DNA of 64,000 nt from Hyphomicrobiales bacterium (GCA_016125495.1 WGLQ01000025.1:1-64000); one strand, 5' to 3'. Positions 8,672 to 18,582 are shown, counted from the stretch's first letter. Translations and numbers: made by a program. Notes: a model not told the origin generated them from the letters alone.

Positions 8672-11110
8672 TCATCGCACCAAGAAGCAGTCGATTTGTG
8701 AACGGCGCAGCTTCTGACAAACGGAAAGAGATTCCTGTTCGCTCGCGAAAGGTCCGACCCGTACCCGGAAGAACGTACCCATGTTGCCGAGCAGCGTTTC
8801 CTCGATACTCGCCTCGTAGCTGCCGATGACCTCCTGGTGCTTCACCATCAGCCTCGCGGCGAGTTCGCGTGCCTCGCTCTCGCTGCGCAGCGCCGCGACC
8901 TGGAGACTGAAGGCCCCGCTCCTCGGGGCGGGCTTGGCTTGGGCAGTCGGCACGCGTTGCCGCGTGGGCGCACCCGCCGGCGCGAGCGAAGCGTATTGCG
9001 TCGGTGGCGGAGGCGCGACGACCGCTGGCCGTGCGGGGCTGACGGCTGCCACCGGTTCGCCAGCCGGGGGGGCGACGGTGGCCACCGAGCCGGACCATGC
9101 GCCATCGCTCGAGCTGGCGTTCCTGCGCTGGCCGTTCGAAGCGGCCGATGGCGCCGAAAGCATAGACCCGCCCTCACGCTCTTCGCCCCAGGGCGAGGCA
9201 CGGCCGCGGGCCGGGGCTGGCGATCCCGAGGCCGGCGCGCCTGCCGTCGGCGCTGCCGATGAGGGAGTGAAGAGGTTGGTGAGCATGGCGAGTACAGTGC
9301 CCTGCGGTGCTGTCGCCTGCGGTGCGCGCGGCTCCGCCGGTGTTGCAGGTGCTGTCGCGGGTCCTTGCGACGACGGAACCGATGCGCCGCCCGACGCTGG
9401 CGCGGAAACGGTCTGTGCTGTCCAGGTCGATCCGGTGCCCGCCGGACGCGAGCCCGGTGCCGCGCCCACCACGGTGGGCGTCGCTGCCGGGGCACCCGAA
9501 CCGGCACTGAAAATGCTCGGCGCCAGCGGAACGGTCGGCGTCGCCGTGCCGGAAGGATTCGAAACCACCGCCGGCCGGCGCGTGCGTTGCGGCCCGGGTT
9601 GCACCGTGCCGATGATACCCGTTTCGCCACGCGCACCGAACGGGGAAGCGCTCGGCGTGCCCGACGCTGCGGAAGAATTCCCGTCTTCCGGCGCGAGGGC
9701 CGCGAGCACCATGGTCTCGAAAGCGGTCGGAGCCGCCGGCGCTGCCGGCCGCGCCGCGCCACGGGCCGTCGCAGGGGCCGCGGCGGCGGATGGCGCGGCA
9801 ACCGAAGGCGCCGTGGTGCCCTGATCGAGATCGACCTGCCAAGCCGTCGCCGGCGGACGGCCGCTGTCACCGGCGCTCGCGGTGCGCACCCTGCGCCCAC
9901 GGAGATCGAGAGGCCCGGCATCGTCACGGCTGAATGCGCCGCTCGCCGCTCCTGCGGAGACATCGGTCCCTGCACCCGCCGCCGACGCGCTCTGCTGCGA
10001 CGGTCCGGAAGCCGCCTGGCCGCCACCGAACAACGCCGCGAGGCCATCGCTCAAGAACGAACCGAGGCCGCCATTGGATGCGGCGGGCGTCGTGCTCCAA
10101 CCACCGCTCGCGGTGGTCGTCGAGGCCGGTCGCTGGGCGGTGGCCACTTCGGCACCGCTCGGAGCGGTACTCGCGCCCGCGACCGGAGCCCCTTGCGACA
10201 CGACCGGTCCAGCCGTCCCGACCACCGGTGCTGCAGGAACTTGTGCAGCCGCGCCGGTTCGCGCCTGAGCGACAGCCGTAGCACTCGGAGATGCGCCGGG
10301 GGCCGGGGCCGCAGCGATCAGTGGCACGGACGAAGCTGCGGCGGCGGACGGGGCGGAAGCCGCCGAACCGGACGCCGGGAAACGCGACGCAGTGGAACTC
10401 GCCCAGCCGCGCTCATCGAGCGCCGATCCCGCCCCAGCGGACGCCGGCCGAACCGCCGCCGTCCTGGCGGGCCGGGCAGCCGACGGCGCAGCTTGTGGGG
10501 AATCGAGCGACCATCCGCCACCAGAAGCGGCCGTTGCCGCAACGCTCGCAGCTCCTGGCGCCGCGACACCGCCCGTGCCCGGAGCCCCCGCCTGCCGGCT
10601 TTCTGCAACGGAACCAGCCGACGGCGAGGCAACAGCGGCCACCGTCGCCGGCGCCGTACCACCATTGCTCGCCGACGAACTGCGGGCCGGGGCAGGAGCA
10701 CTGGTGGCGCCCGCAGTCGTCGTCGGCGAACGAGAGGCACCGACTCCGACCGCCCCGTAGGCGGCCGCACGCCGCGATTCCGCGTCGGCCCTTTCCTCGG
10801 GCGTCAGCTGGCCGAGCCAGATGGCGCTGGTAAAATCGGCGATCGCCTGGGCGTGCTTGTCGCTGGCGCTGAGGGCAAGCGCACGCAGATAGTAGGCGCG
10901 TGCAGTTTCGGCCGGTGCTAACCCTGCCGCCAGCGCGTCGGTCGCCGCCTTGGCCGCCTGTTCGTGGCGCCCAGCCTGGTAAGACTTGCGCGCTTCGACG
11001 AGCAACGGGCTCTCGGCGCGCGCGAGCGTCACGGTCAGCCCGGTGGTCGCTGTCGCCACCACCAGAGCCCCCGCCAGAGCGGCGAGCCGAAGCCGCGTTG
11101 CCACATTCAT
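8672..11110 (-). CDS. Large low-complexity SPOR-domain envelope protein
   Basis: An 812-residue exported protein. A Sec signal peptide (about 1-32, ending TLARAES) is followed by a TPR-like helical region (about 35-110, motifs AGRHEQAAKAATDALAAG and DKHAQAIADFTSAIWLGQL), a very long Ala/Ser/Pro/Gly/Thr linker (about 120-725), and a C-terminal SPOR domain (about 733-812, SGAFSLQVAALRSESEARELA...FRVRVGPF). SPOR domains bind glycan strands lacking stem peptides, so the protein probably sits in the periplasm at the division site. The gene lies downstream of glmU-glmS on the same strand. Confidence 0.85.
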   Translation of the reverse strand: MNVATRLRLAALAGALVVATATTGLTVTLARAESPLLVEARKSYQAGRHEQAAKAATDALAAGLAPAETARAYYLRALALSASDKHAQAIADFTSAIWLGQLTPEERADAESRRAAAYGAVGVGASRSPTTTAGATSAPAPARSSSASNGGTAPATVAAVASPSAGSVAESRQAGAPGTGGVAAPGAASVAATAASGGGWSLDSPQAAPSAARPARTAAVRPASAGAGSALDERGWASSTASRFPASGSAASAPSAAAASSVPLIAAAPAPGASPSATAVAQARTGAAAQVPAAPVVGTAGPVVSQGAPVAGASTAPSGAEVATAQRPASTTTASGGWSTTPAASNGGLGSFLSDGLAALFGGGQAASGPSQQSASAAGAGTDVSAGAASGAFSRDDAGPLDLRGRRVRTASAGDSGRPPATAWQVDLDQGTTAPSVAAPSAAAAPATARGAARPAAPAAPTAFETMVLAALAPEDGNSSAASGTPSASPFGARGETGIIGTVQPGPQRTRRPAVVSNPSGTATPTVPLAPSIFSAGSGAPAATPTVVGAAPGSRPAGTGSTWTAQTVSAPASGGASVPSSQGPATAPATPAEPRAPQATAPQGTVLAMLTNLFTPSSAAPTAGAPASGSPAPARGRASPWGEEREGGSMLSAPSAASNGQRRNASSSDGAWSGSVATVAPPAGEPVAAVSPARPAVVAPPPPTQYASLAPAGAPTRQRVPTAQAKPAPRSGAFSLQVAALRSESEARELAARLMVKHQEVIGSYEASIEETLLGNMGTFFRVRVGPFASEQESLSVCQKLRRSQIDCFLVR

Positions 11111-11278
11111 CTTGCGTAAACCCGAATCACTTGCCTGCCAAAGGCTTGGTTGAAGCTACGACAACCATTGCTTTGAGGCAAATGAGCGACGGACTTACAC
11201 CTTGGATATGCACCGTTCACGAACCGTGAGAAAGCAGTCGATCCCGCCTCGAACAGGTACTTCGCCGTCCATGTTCAA

Positions 11279-13099
11279 TCATTCGACCGTGACGGACTTC
11301 GCCAGATTGCGCGGCTGATCGACGTCCGTGCCCATGAGCACGGCCGTGTGGTAGGCGAGAAGCTGCACCGGCACCGCATAGACGAGGGGCGTCACCATCG
11401 GATGGCATTTCGGCACCTGGATGGTGGCGAGCGTCCGACAACCGATCTCGGCAGGATCGGCGTCGGTGATCAGGATGATCTGGCCGCCACGCGCCGCTAC
11501 CTCCTGCATGTTCGAGACGGTCTTGTCGAAGAGTTCGTCCTTCGGCGCGACGACGACGACGGGCACGTTTTCATCGATGAGCGCGATCGGCCCGTGCTTG
11601 AGTTCTCCTGCCGGATAACCTTCGGCGTGGATGTAGGAAATCTCCTTGAGCTTGAGCGCGCCCTCCATCGCCAGCGGAAACCCGGTGCCCCGCCCGAGAT
11701 AGAGCACGTCTCGTGCCCGCGAGAGGTCGTGGGCCAACCGCTCGAACTGGCGCTCGCCCCGCAGCAGCTCCGAGATGATGCGTGGCACGCCGGCCAGGGC
11801 ATCGATCAACTCGCGCTCGTGCTCGCGCGAAAGGGTGCCCCGCGCCCGCGCGAGGCCCAACGCAAAGCTCGCCAGCACGCTCAGCTGGCAGGTGAACGCC
11901 TTGGTCGAGGCAACGCCGATCTCCGGCCCCGCCAGCGTCGGCAGGATGACGTGCGACTCGCGCGCGATCGTCGATTCCCGCACGTTCACGACCGAGGCGA
12001 TCCGCTGGCCCCCCGCCTTGCAATAGCGCAGCGTCGCCAGTGTGTCGGCGGTCTCACCCGACTGCGAAATGAAAAGCGCGAGCCCCCCCTCGACCAGCGG
12101 CGCCTCGCGGTAGCGGAACTCGGAGGCGACATCGATTTCGACCGGCACGCGCGCGAGGCGCTCGATCCAGTACTTGCCGACGAGCCCGGCGTAATAGGCC
12201 GTGCCGCAGGCCGAGATGGAAATGCGGGGCACCGCCGCCAGATCGATACCGATCTCGGGAATCCGCACCGCGCCATTGGCGAGATCGAGATAGTTCGCGA
12301 GCGTGTGCCCGATCACCTCCGGCTGCTCGTGGATCTCCTTGTGCATGAAGTGGCGGTGATTGCCCTTGTCGACAAGGAGGGCCGAGGCCTGCGAACGCAC
12401 CACCGGGCGGTGCACCTCGTTTCCTGAAGAGTCCAGGATCGTCGCTCCGGCGCGGGTGACGATCACCCAGTCGCCGTCCTCGAGATAGCTGATCGAATCG
12501 GTGAACGGCGCGAGCGCGATGGCATCCGAGCCGAGGTACATTTCCTCGTCGCCGTGCCCGATCGCGAGCGGCGGTCCCTGACGCGCGCCGATGAGCAGAT
12601 CGTCCTCGCCCGCGAAGATCACGCCGAGCGCAAAGGCTCCCTCGAGGCGGGCGAGACTGCGCGCGACCGCTTCGCGCGGACTGGCACCCCGGTCGAGCTC
12701 GCGAGCGATGAGATGGGCGACCACCTCGGTATCGGTCTCGGTCGTGAACTCGGCGCCGCCCGCGATCAATTCCTCCTTCAGCGGGCGGAAATTCTCGATG
12801 ATGCCGTTGTGCACGACGCAGACGCGCCCGACGACGTGCGGGTGCGCGTTGCGTTCGGTCGGCGCACCGTGCGTCGCCCAGCGGGTATGACCGATACCGC
12901 TGTGCCCGGCGAGCGGCGAACTGGCGAGCCGCGCCTCGAGGTTGCGTAGTTTGCCTTCCGCCCGCCGGCGCTCGATGCCGCCCGGCTCCACCGTGGCGAC
13001 CCCGGCCGAATCGTAACCGCGATATTCCAGCCGCTTCAGTGCATCGACGAGCGCGGGCGCCACGGGGCCCCGGCCGAGAATTCCAACGATGCCGCACAT
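11279..13099 (-). CDS. glmS: Glutamine-fructose-6-phosphate aminotransferase (isomerizing)
   Basis: A 606-residue enzyme making glucosamine-6-phosphate, first step of UDP-GlcNAc synthesis. Cys2 after the initiator Met is the Ntn glutaminase nucleophile (MCGIVGILG). Glutaminase motifs GHTRWATHG and HNGIIENF are present, followed by two SIS domains (SACGTAYYAG, SQSGETADTL, STKAFTCQL) and the canonical end DVDQPRNLAKSVTVE. It lies about 100 bp downstream of glmU in the same orientation, a likely hexosamine operon. Confidence 0.98.
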   Translation of the reverse strand: MCGIVGILGRGPVAPALVDALKRLEYRGYDSAGVATVEPGGIERRRAEGKLRNLEARLASSPLAGHSGIGHTRWATHGAPTERNAHPHVVGRVCVVHNGIIENFRPLKEELIAGGAEFTTETDTEVVAHLIARELDRGASPREAVARSLARLEGAFALGVIFAGEDDLLIGARQGPPLAIGHGDEEMYLGSDAIALAPFTDSISYLEDGDWVIVTRAGATILDSSGNEVHRPVVRSQASALLVDKGNHRHFMHKEIHEQPEVIGHTLANYLDLANGAVRIPEIGIDLAAVPRISISACGTAYYAGLVGKYWIERLARVPVEIDVASEFRYREAPLVEGGLALFISQSGETADTLATLRYCKAGGQRIASVVNVRESTIARESHVILPTLAGPEIGVASTKAFTCQLSVLASFALGLARARGTLSREHERELIDALAGVPRIISELLRGERQFERLAHDLSRARDVLYLGRGTGFPLAMEGALKLKEISYIHAEGYPAGELKHGPIALIDENVPVVVVAPKDELFDKTVSNMQEVAARGGQIILITDADPAEIGCRTLATIQVPKCHPMVTPLVYAVPVQLLAYHTAVLMGTDVDQPRNLAKSVTVE

Positions 13100-13201
13100 C
13101 CGCCCTGCTCCCTCGATGCCTTGTCACGTCCGTGGCGACCGTACGGACATCCGAACGTCATCCGTCACCGGCTCCGCGCTGCCGGCCGGTGTCCGGTGCG
13201 A

Positions 13202-14605
13202 TCAATGATGCTCGTCCCCGCCACCACCCTTTCGCCCATCGCGCCGCGCGTCGCGCTCCGCCTTGATGCGAGCCATGCGCTCGCGAAAGCGCGTCGCCCA
13301 GCCGGGGCGCACGTCCTGGGTCGCGCGCGTCAGCGCCAGATCGCCATCGGCGACATCGCGCGTCACCACGCTGCCCGATCCGATATAGGCATCGACACCG
13401 ATGCGCACGGGCGCAACGAGGGCCGAGTTCGAGCCGATGAACGCGCCGGACCCGATCTCCGTGCGATGCTTGAAATAGCCATCGTAGTTGCAGGTGATCG
13501 TGCCGGCACCGACGTTGGCCTTGGCCCCGACCGAGGCGTCGCCGATGTAGGAGAGGTGGTTGACCTTGGCGCCCTCGCCGATTTCTGCGGCCTTGACCTC
13601 GACGAAGTTTCCGATGCGCGCACCGGCGGCGAGCACGGTGCCGGGGCGTAATCTCGCGAACGGTCCGACCTGGGCACCGTCGCCGATGCGCACCCCTTCG
13701 AGATGGCTGTGCGCCCGGACGGTGACGCGCTCGCCGACCTCGACGCCGGGGCCGAACACCACGTTCGGTTCGATCGTCACGTCTTGTCCGAAGCGGGTGT
13801 CGAAAGCGAGGTAAACGCTCGCGGGATCGCGCATCGTCACGCCGCCGAGCATCGCCCTTTCGCGCAACCGGTGCTGGCAGAGCGCCTCGGCCTCGGCCAA
13901 CTGCACGCGATTGTTGATGCCGAGGACCTCGCTTTCCTCACAGGCCAGCGCCACGGCGGTAAGGTTTCGCGCCCGACCGATGGCGACCGTGTCGGTCAGA
14001 TAGAACTCGCCCTTGGCGTTGCGATTGTCGAGGCTGGCGAGCAACCCGGAGAGATTCTGGCCCCGGAATGCCAGAACGCCCGAGTTGCAGAACTCGATCG
14101 CCCGCTCGGCGGGGCTTGCGTCGTTGTGCTCGCGGATGGCGACGAGGATGCCGGATTCCTGTGTGATGAGGCGGCCGTAGCCGGTCGGATCGGCGGCACG
14201 AAAGCCGAGCACGACGATGTCCGCCCCTTGCGCGAGACGCTCGCGCATGCGCCCGAGCGTTGCGACCGTGATCAAGGGGGTATCGGCATAGAGCACCAGG
14301 ACGTCGCCATCGTGCGCGGCGATCGCGGGTCCGGCGGCACGCACCGCATCACCCGTTCCGGCCTGCGCCTCCTGGACGAAAATGCTGGCGGCGGGTGCCC
14401 AGCGCAGGGCCTCCCTTCGCACGTCGTCCATGTCCGGACCGATGACCACGGCGATCGCGCTGGCACCGAGTTCGGTCGCGGAGGCGACGACGTGCCCGAG
14501 CATCGAGCGGCCGGCGATCTCGTGCAGCACCTTGGGGCGCGCCGAGCGCATCCGCGTGCCCTTGCCAGCGGCGAGGATGATGACCAGCAGAGGTCTCGTT
14601 GTCAT
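13202..14605 (-). CDS. glmU: Bifunctional GlmU: GlcN-1-P acetyltransferase / UDP-GlcNAc pyrophosphorylase
   Basis: A 467-residue cytoplasmic enzyme completing UDP-GlcNAc synthesis. The N-terminal nucleotidyltransferase shows LAAGKGTRMRSARPKVLHEI (about 10-29). The left-handed beta-helix acetyltransferase starts near 250 with hexapeptide repeats, including NFVEVKAAEIGEGAKVNHL, SYIGDASVGAKANVGAGTI and TCNYDGYFKHRTEIGSGAF. The ATG at 14605 with GAGGA upstream is the family start; a longer in-frame extension is rejected. The C-terminal tail is charged and histidine-ended. It leads glmS. Confidence 0.97.
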   Translation of the reverse strand: MTTRPLLVIILAAGKGTRMRSARPKVLHEIAGRSMLGHVVASATELGASAIAVVIGPDMDDVRREALRWAPAASIFVQEAQAGTGDAVRAAGPAIAAHDGDVLVLYADTPLITVATLGRMRERLAQGADIVVLGFRAADPTGYGRLITQESGILVAIREHNDASPAERAIEFCNSGVLAFRGQNLSGLLASLDNRNAKGEFYLTDTVAIGRARNLTAVALACEESEVLGINNRVQLAEAEALCQHRLRERAMLGGVTMRDPASVYLAFDTRFGQDVTIEPNVVFGPGVEVGERVTVRAHSHLEGVRIGDGAQVGPFARLRPGTVLAAGARIGNFVEVKAAEIGEGAKVNHLSYIGDASVGAKANVGAGTITCNYDGYFKHRTEIGSGAFIGSNSALVAPVRIGVDAYIGSGSVVTRDVADGDLALTRATQDVRPGWATRFRERMARIKAERDARRDGRKGGGGDEHH

Positions 14606-15151
14606 GGTGTCCTCGGGCTCTCCTGCCGGCTCCAGTGTCCGACGGGGCAATTCCCACCGGTCGCGAATGGCCACCGTGGCCAGTTCCATGGGGGGGGCCG
14701 GACGGACCGCTCCCCCGACGTCCCCCGGCAACCCGATCACCCCCTTACGGCCCGGCGCCGGAACCCGGAAACGAGAGTGCGAGGATGGGCGATTCGCTCG
14801 CCCACCACGCAGCGTCACTGGCTCTGGCACGATGTTCGGTCGGGTTCCAGTGTCTCGGCGATCAATTCACGTTTCTTCGGATAACCGGCCGGCACCCCCG
14901 GTGAACCAAGCCCCGCCAGTCACAAATGTTGCATCGGCGCCATTATCCACAGTCGCGCACGCACCAGAGCCGACCCGGCGACCCGGCACGTTGACGTCAG
15001 AAGCTGACTCACCAAACCCTCGTGCGATCGAGCAGTGGACGAGAGACCGGGTCCCCTGCGAACCGCTGCTGCGTCCGGATGACATGGAGGCGGAACGGGT
15101 TGGATTGCAGAGAGCCTGGCACGGACTCGGCACAAAGCGAGTGATGATGGG
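14606..15151. other. Intergenic region between glmU and a divergent SPOR-like gene
   Basis: About 545 bp with no convincing gene. It must hold the glmU promoter and that of the gene at 15152. It includes a run of G/C homopolymers near 14690-14730 and one perfect consensus DnaA box, TTATCCACA, at 14943-14951. Open frames here have no ribosome-binding sites and look like shadow sequence. Confidence 0.4.
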
Positions 15152-16087
15152 ATGAGCAAAGTCGCTGCCAACGAGAGCACGAACCCGAGCATGCAGCTCT
15201 ACCTGCTCGGCTGGTGCGCCTTGGCCATCGGGGCCATCGGATACATTGCGTTTCTCGCCATCGGCGAGGACAAACTCAGCGACCGCCTTCCCATTTCCGG
15301 TGCGCGGCCGCAGGCGCTCGACACCACCCAGCTCACCGAGCAAGCCCGTGCCACGGAGCGCGCCATCGCCACCATCAGCGAGAACGTCGAATCCCTGAAG
15401 CGCACGGTCGCCGAGGTGCGCCGCGAGACGGTCGCCGTACGCCAGGACGTCACCACGTTGCAGGCGTGGCGGACCGAGATCGAGCAGGTCCTGCCGCAGG
15501 TGGCCAGCACCGAAATCTCTGGCACCGATGGCACGGACAGCCCGACGCCAGCCGCCGCCACTACGCCGCAGGTCGTCGTCGGTGTGCCGGACGCTCCCGG
15601 GCAGGGACCTGCGGCCACGGCCGAAATCGAGGGCGTCACCTTCCCGGCGGGTGGCGGCACACCCGAAATCGTATCGTCGCAGGAGATCGCCAGCAGCCTG
15701 CAAGTGAGTGCGCCGTCGCTGATCGTCGCCCCGCCCCAGGCGACCGCGCCGGCCCAGCCTGTGGCCGGCGTGACCCCGGTCGCCGCCCCGCCGCCACCTC
15801 CGCCCGTCGTGCCGCTGCCCGACCGGGGAACCTACGGCGTCGAACTCGCCAGGGGGCCGAACATCGAGGCCATCCGCCTCAGCTGGGACCTCCTCAACGA
15901 ACGCCACTCCCAATTGTTCCAGGGACTGGGAACCCGCTATCTCGCCTCGAACAACGGCGGCGCCAATCCTTATCGGCTGATCGCCGGGCCGTTCCGCAAC
16001 AAGACCGAGGCGGTCAACCTCTGCGCACGCCTCGCGACCGTGAGCCTCGCCTGCCGGCCGACCGCCTTCGGCGGCTCTCTGCTCTGA
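15152..16087 (+). CDS. Membrane-anchored coiled-coil protein with SPOR-like C-terminus
   Basis: A 311-residue bitopic protein. A short cytoplasmic N-terminus is followed by one transmembrane helix (about 17-35, YLLGWCALAIGAIGYIAFLAI), a coiled coil (about 55-115, ARATERAIATISENVESLKR), a Pro/Ala/Val linker, and a C-terminal domain of about 80 residues (RGTYGVELARGPNIEAIRLSW...NPYRLIAGPFRNKTEAVNLC) that looks like a SPOR fold. It probably faces the periplasm and binds peptidoglycan. The domain call is inferred from pattern rather than a strong motif. Confidence 0.75.
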   Translation: MSKVAANESTNPSMQLYLLGWCALAIGAIGYIAFLAIGEDKLSDRLPISGARPQALDTTQLTEQARATERAIATISENVESLKRTVAEVRRETVAVRQDVTTLQAWRTEIEQVLPQVASTEISGTDGTDSPTPAAATTPQVVVGVPDAPGQGPAATAEIEGVTFPAGGGTPEIVSSQEIASSLQVSAPSLIVAPPQATAPAQPVAGVTPVAAPPPPPPVVPLPDRGTYGVELARGPNIEAIRLSWDLLNERHSQLFQGLGTRYLASNNGGANPYRLIAGPFRNKTEAVNLCARLATVSLACRPTAFGGSLL

Positions 16088-16271
16088 TCGTCGGGACAAC
16101 CGCTGGCACGTCCGGACCACCCGAACGAGAACCGGTGCGGGCCATCACGCGTTCGCACGACTTCGTTCGGATCCCGTCACACCCGCGCGCGAGGCTCGCC
16201 GCACTTTCGTGCCTCTGCTAGGCTCATCTGCGGAGGCAGAACAGGCCGGCCAGCAGGGGAACGAGCAGACC

Positions 16272-17048
16272 GTGACGGAGCAGCGCAAGGATTTCCCGGA
16301 GTTCTACGTGACTTCGCCGCAACCGTGCCCCTACCTGCCGGGCCGGCTCGAGCGCAAGCTGTTCACGCATCTCAACCGGGACAAGTCGCCCGCCGTGGTC
16401 GACCGCCTGTTGCGCGGCGGCTTTCGCCGCTCCCTGAACATCGCTTACGTGCCCTACTGCGAAGGCTGCAACGCCTGCACGTCGGTGCGGGTCCCTGTCG
16501 ACCGGTTCGAGCCGACGCGGAACCAGCGCCGCACCTTGCGCGCCAACGCTTCGCTGGTCGCAACCCGCCTGCCCAACCGGCCGACCAGCGAGCAATACGA
16601 TCTCTTTCGCGACTACATCGACGTCCGGCACGGCGACGGCGGCATGGCGGACATGAGCGTGCTCGACTACCACCTGATGGTCTCGGACACGAGCGTGGAC
16701 ACCGGCCTCACCGAGTACCGTGAGCGCGCGAGCGAGCAACCGGGCCGGGGTGCCAACAGACGCGGCCGGCTCGTGGCTTGCGCCCTCACCGATACGCTGA
16801 GCGATGGCATTTCCCTCGTTTACAGCTTCTTCGATCCCGCCCTCGCCAGCCGCAGCCTCGGGCGCTACATCATCCTCGAGCACATCGCCTTCGCGCGCTC
16901 CAAGGGCCTGCCGTACGTCTATCTCGGCTACTGGATCGCGGGCTCACGCAAGATGACCTACAAGGCCGAATACCTTCCGCAGGAGCACCTGACGCAGCAG
17001 GGCTGGCAGGAGGTGACCCCGCGCGTCGAGGAAGCGTCGGCGCGCTGA
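16272..17048 (+). CDS. bpt: Aspartate/glutamate leucyltransferase Bpt
   Basis: A 258-residue N-end-rule transferase that adds Leu (Arg in eukaryotic relatives) to N-terminal Asp/Glu, feeding ClpS/ClpAP degradation. Visible motifs are FYVTSPQPCPYLPGR, FRRSLNIAYVPYCEGCNACTSVRVPV (Cys cluster at about 63-69) and the C-terminal YVYLGYWIAGSRKMTYKAEYLPQE. The GTG at 16272 (VTEQRKDFPEFY) matches the family start; another GTG at 16209 would add 21 residues and cannot be excluded. Confidence 0.92.
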   Translation: MTEQRKDFPEFYVTSPQPCPYLPGRLERKLFTHLNRDKSPAVVDRLLRGGFRRSLNIAYVPYCEGCNACTSVRVPVDRFEPTRNQRRTLRANASLVATRLPNRPTSEQYDLFRDYIDVRHGDGGMADMSVLDYHLMVSDTSVDTGLTEYRERASEQPGRGANRRGRLVACALTDTLSDGISLVYSFFDPALASRSLGRYIILEHIAFARSKGLPYVYLGYWIAGSRKMTYKAEYLPQEHLTQQGWQEVTPRVEEASAR

Positions 17049-17064
17049 CCCGCGCGTCGAGCCC

Positions 17065-17697
17065 TCACGGCCCCATCCACGAGATCTGGCAGATTTCAGC
17101 GGACCGGTTCTCGAAGTTCCAGACCCGCCCGAAATCCCGGACACGGCCCTTCAGCGCCCGCGCGACGACCACGTCCGGCCCCATCCAGTACTCCGTGTTG
17201 CGCACCATGACCTCGGCCTCGGGATCGGCGCCCTTGATCGGCTCGACGGCGCCCTGGATCACCTTGGGGACATTGATCATCCGCACCTTGCCCTCGGTCA
17301 CGTACTCGACGGTTTCCCGCCGGGCGCCGAGGAAATTGCCGACCAGCAGCTTGAAGAGCCCGGTCGTCCCCCGCGCCTTGCCCCCGAAGATCGCAAGCAG
17401 TGCATCGAACGCCTTGTCACTGGCGCGCTCGTCGATGTAGGCCGCCACCGTCCAGTTGCCGTCCCCCATCTTACCCGGGATGTCGAGCAGCAAGGCGACG
17501 TTGAGCCCCGAGAGCGAGGTGCGCCCCCACTTGCCTTCATCGATCCGCACCGCGAGCCAGGCATGGCAGAACCCCTCGCTCGGCTTTGCCTGACCGAGAG
17601 AGACGACGCACGGGCAAAAGACGTCGCAGCTACAGTTGAGCGCCAGCTCCCCCTTGATCGACCAGGCCGGAATCTCGCCCGCCTTCTTGTCCGCCAT
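17065..17697 (-). CDS. DUF1326 domain-containing protein
   Basis: A 210-residue soluble protein whose N-terminus carries a CSC-X3-CPC cysteine cluster (C22, C24, C28, C30), the hallmark of DUF1326. Function is unknown; the four close cysteines suggest metal or redox chemistry. The ATG at 17697 has GGGGAGC upstream. It lies 57 nt downstream of a DUF2182 membrane protein on the same strand; these two families are frequently adjacent, so they probably form one functional unit. Confidence 0.9.
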   Translation of the reverse strand: MADKKAGEIPAWSIKGELALNCSCDVFCPCVVSLGQAKPSEGFCHAWLAVRIDEGKWGRTSLSGLNVALLLDIPGKMGDGNWTVAAYIDERASDKAFDALLAIFGGKARGTTGLFKLLVGNFLGARRETVEYVTEGKVRMINVPKVIQGAVEPIKGADPEAEVMVRNTEYWMGPDVVVARALKGRVRDFGRVWNFENRSAEICQISWMGP

Positions 17698-17754
17698 CCT
17701 TTTTTGCTCCCCGTCCTGTCAAATCATCCGCACGCCGCAACCCATGGAACGAAC

Positions 17755-18582
17755 CTAGTAGGCGAGTGCGCCACCCGCAATCGCAAAGGCCAGCGCGATG
17801 AGCACGACGCCGAAGGCGCGCCCCCAGCGCTCGGCATGGGGCAGCGTCTTTTCGGCGACGAAATAGATCGTCAGCAGCGCCATCCACCAGACGTTCATGG
17901 CGCCGAGCACGAACATCAGCCCCATCAGCCCGATGCAGCAGCCGAGGCAATAGACCCCATGACGAAGGCCGAGCGCGAGCGCTCCGGCGTTGCCCTCCCG
18001 CCAGTGCGCCAGGAGGAAGGTGAGCGGATGTCGGCACTTGGTGAGGCAGGCCGCCTTGAGCGGCGTCAGCTGATAGAGACCGGCCACGAGCATCAGGGCG
18101 GCGGCGGCCAGCGGCCCGGCGAGGGTGCCCGCACGCGAGAATCCGGGCATCTCGGCCGCGAGCAGTTGGAGCGCGGCGAGCGCGAACGAAACCACCCCCC
18201 AGACCGCCAGATAGCCGGCGATGAAGAGGGTGAGCCGCAGGGCGAGCTGGAACCCTGCGGTTTCGCGCGCAACGAGCCGCGCATAGCTCGCCAGCACCGG
18301 CGCCATGGCGGGCAGCATCATCGCCGCCATCATCAGCGCCCACATCACCGTGAGACCGGCGAGGCTGCCCATACCCGAGGCGTGCGCGTGCGAATCCGGA
18401 CCCGGCAAGTCCACACGCGTGCCGATCGCCTCCAGCAGCACGGCGATCGGCTCCGGCAACCCCCGCTCCATGCCCGAGAACATCAACAGCCAGAGCGCGG
18501 CCGAACTCGCCAGCACCATCGCGAAAGCGATCGCGCGGCCATCGTCGAGGTAGCGAAAGCGGGAGCCCGAGGTGTCGTTCAT
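17755..18582 (-). CDS. DUF2182 multi-pass membrane protein, putative metal-binding
   Basis: A 275-residue protein with about seven hydrophobic segments. It contains the family motif MWALMMAAMMLPAMAPV (about 80-96), a C-X3-C pair (C179, C183) in KAACLTKCRHP and CLGCC (C212, C215, C216) in GVYCLGCCIGLMG. A His-containing loop (DSHAHASGMG, about 63-72) lies before the Met-rich segment. DUF2182 proteins are annotated as predicted metal-binding integral membrane proteins; the substrate is unknown. It is translated just upstream of the DUF1326 gene. The ATG at 18582 has a poor ribosome-binding site. Confidence 0.88.
   Translation of the reverse strand: MNDTSGSRFRYLDDGRAIAFAMVLASSAALWLLMFSGMERGLPEPIAVLLEAIGTRVDLPGPDSHAHASGMGSLAGLTVMWALMMAAMMLPAMAPVLASYARLVARETAGFQLALRLTLFIAGYLAVWGVVSFALAALQLLAAEMPGFSRAGTLAGPLAAAALMLVAGLYQLTPLKAACLTKCRHPLTFLLAHWREGNAGALALGLRHGVYCLGCCIGLMGLMFVLGAMNVWWMALLTIYFVAEKTLPHAERWGRAFGVVLIALAFAIAGGALAY

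Noticed and set aside
9365-10921. Long plus-strand reading frame (over 500 codons) opposite the SPOR gene
   Set aside because: Arg-rich antisense shadow of the GC-rich Ala/Ser/Pro linker; no start signal and no recognisable fold.
11111-11278. glmS-type ribozyme or riboswitch
   Set aside because: The glmS ribozyme lies upstream of glmS in Gram-positives; here nothing resembling its core is present on either side of glmS.
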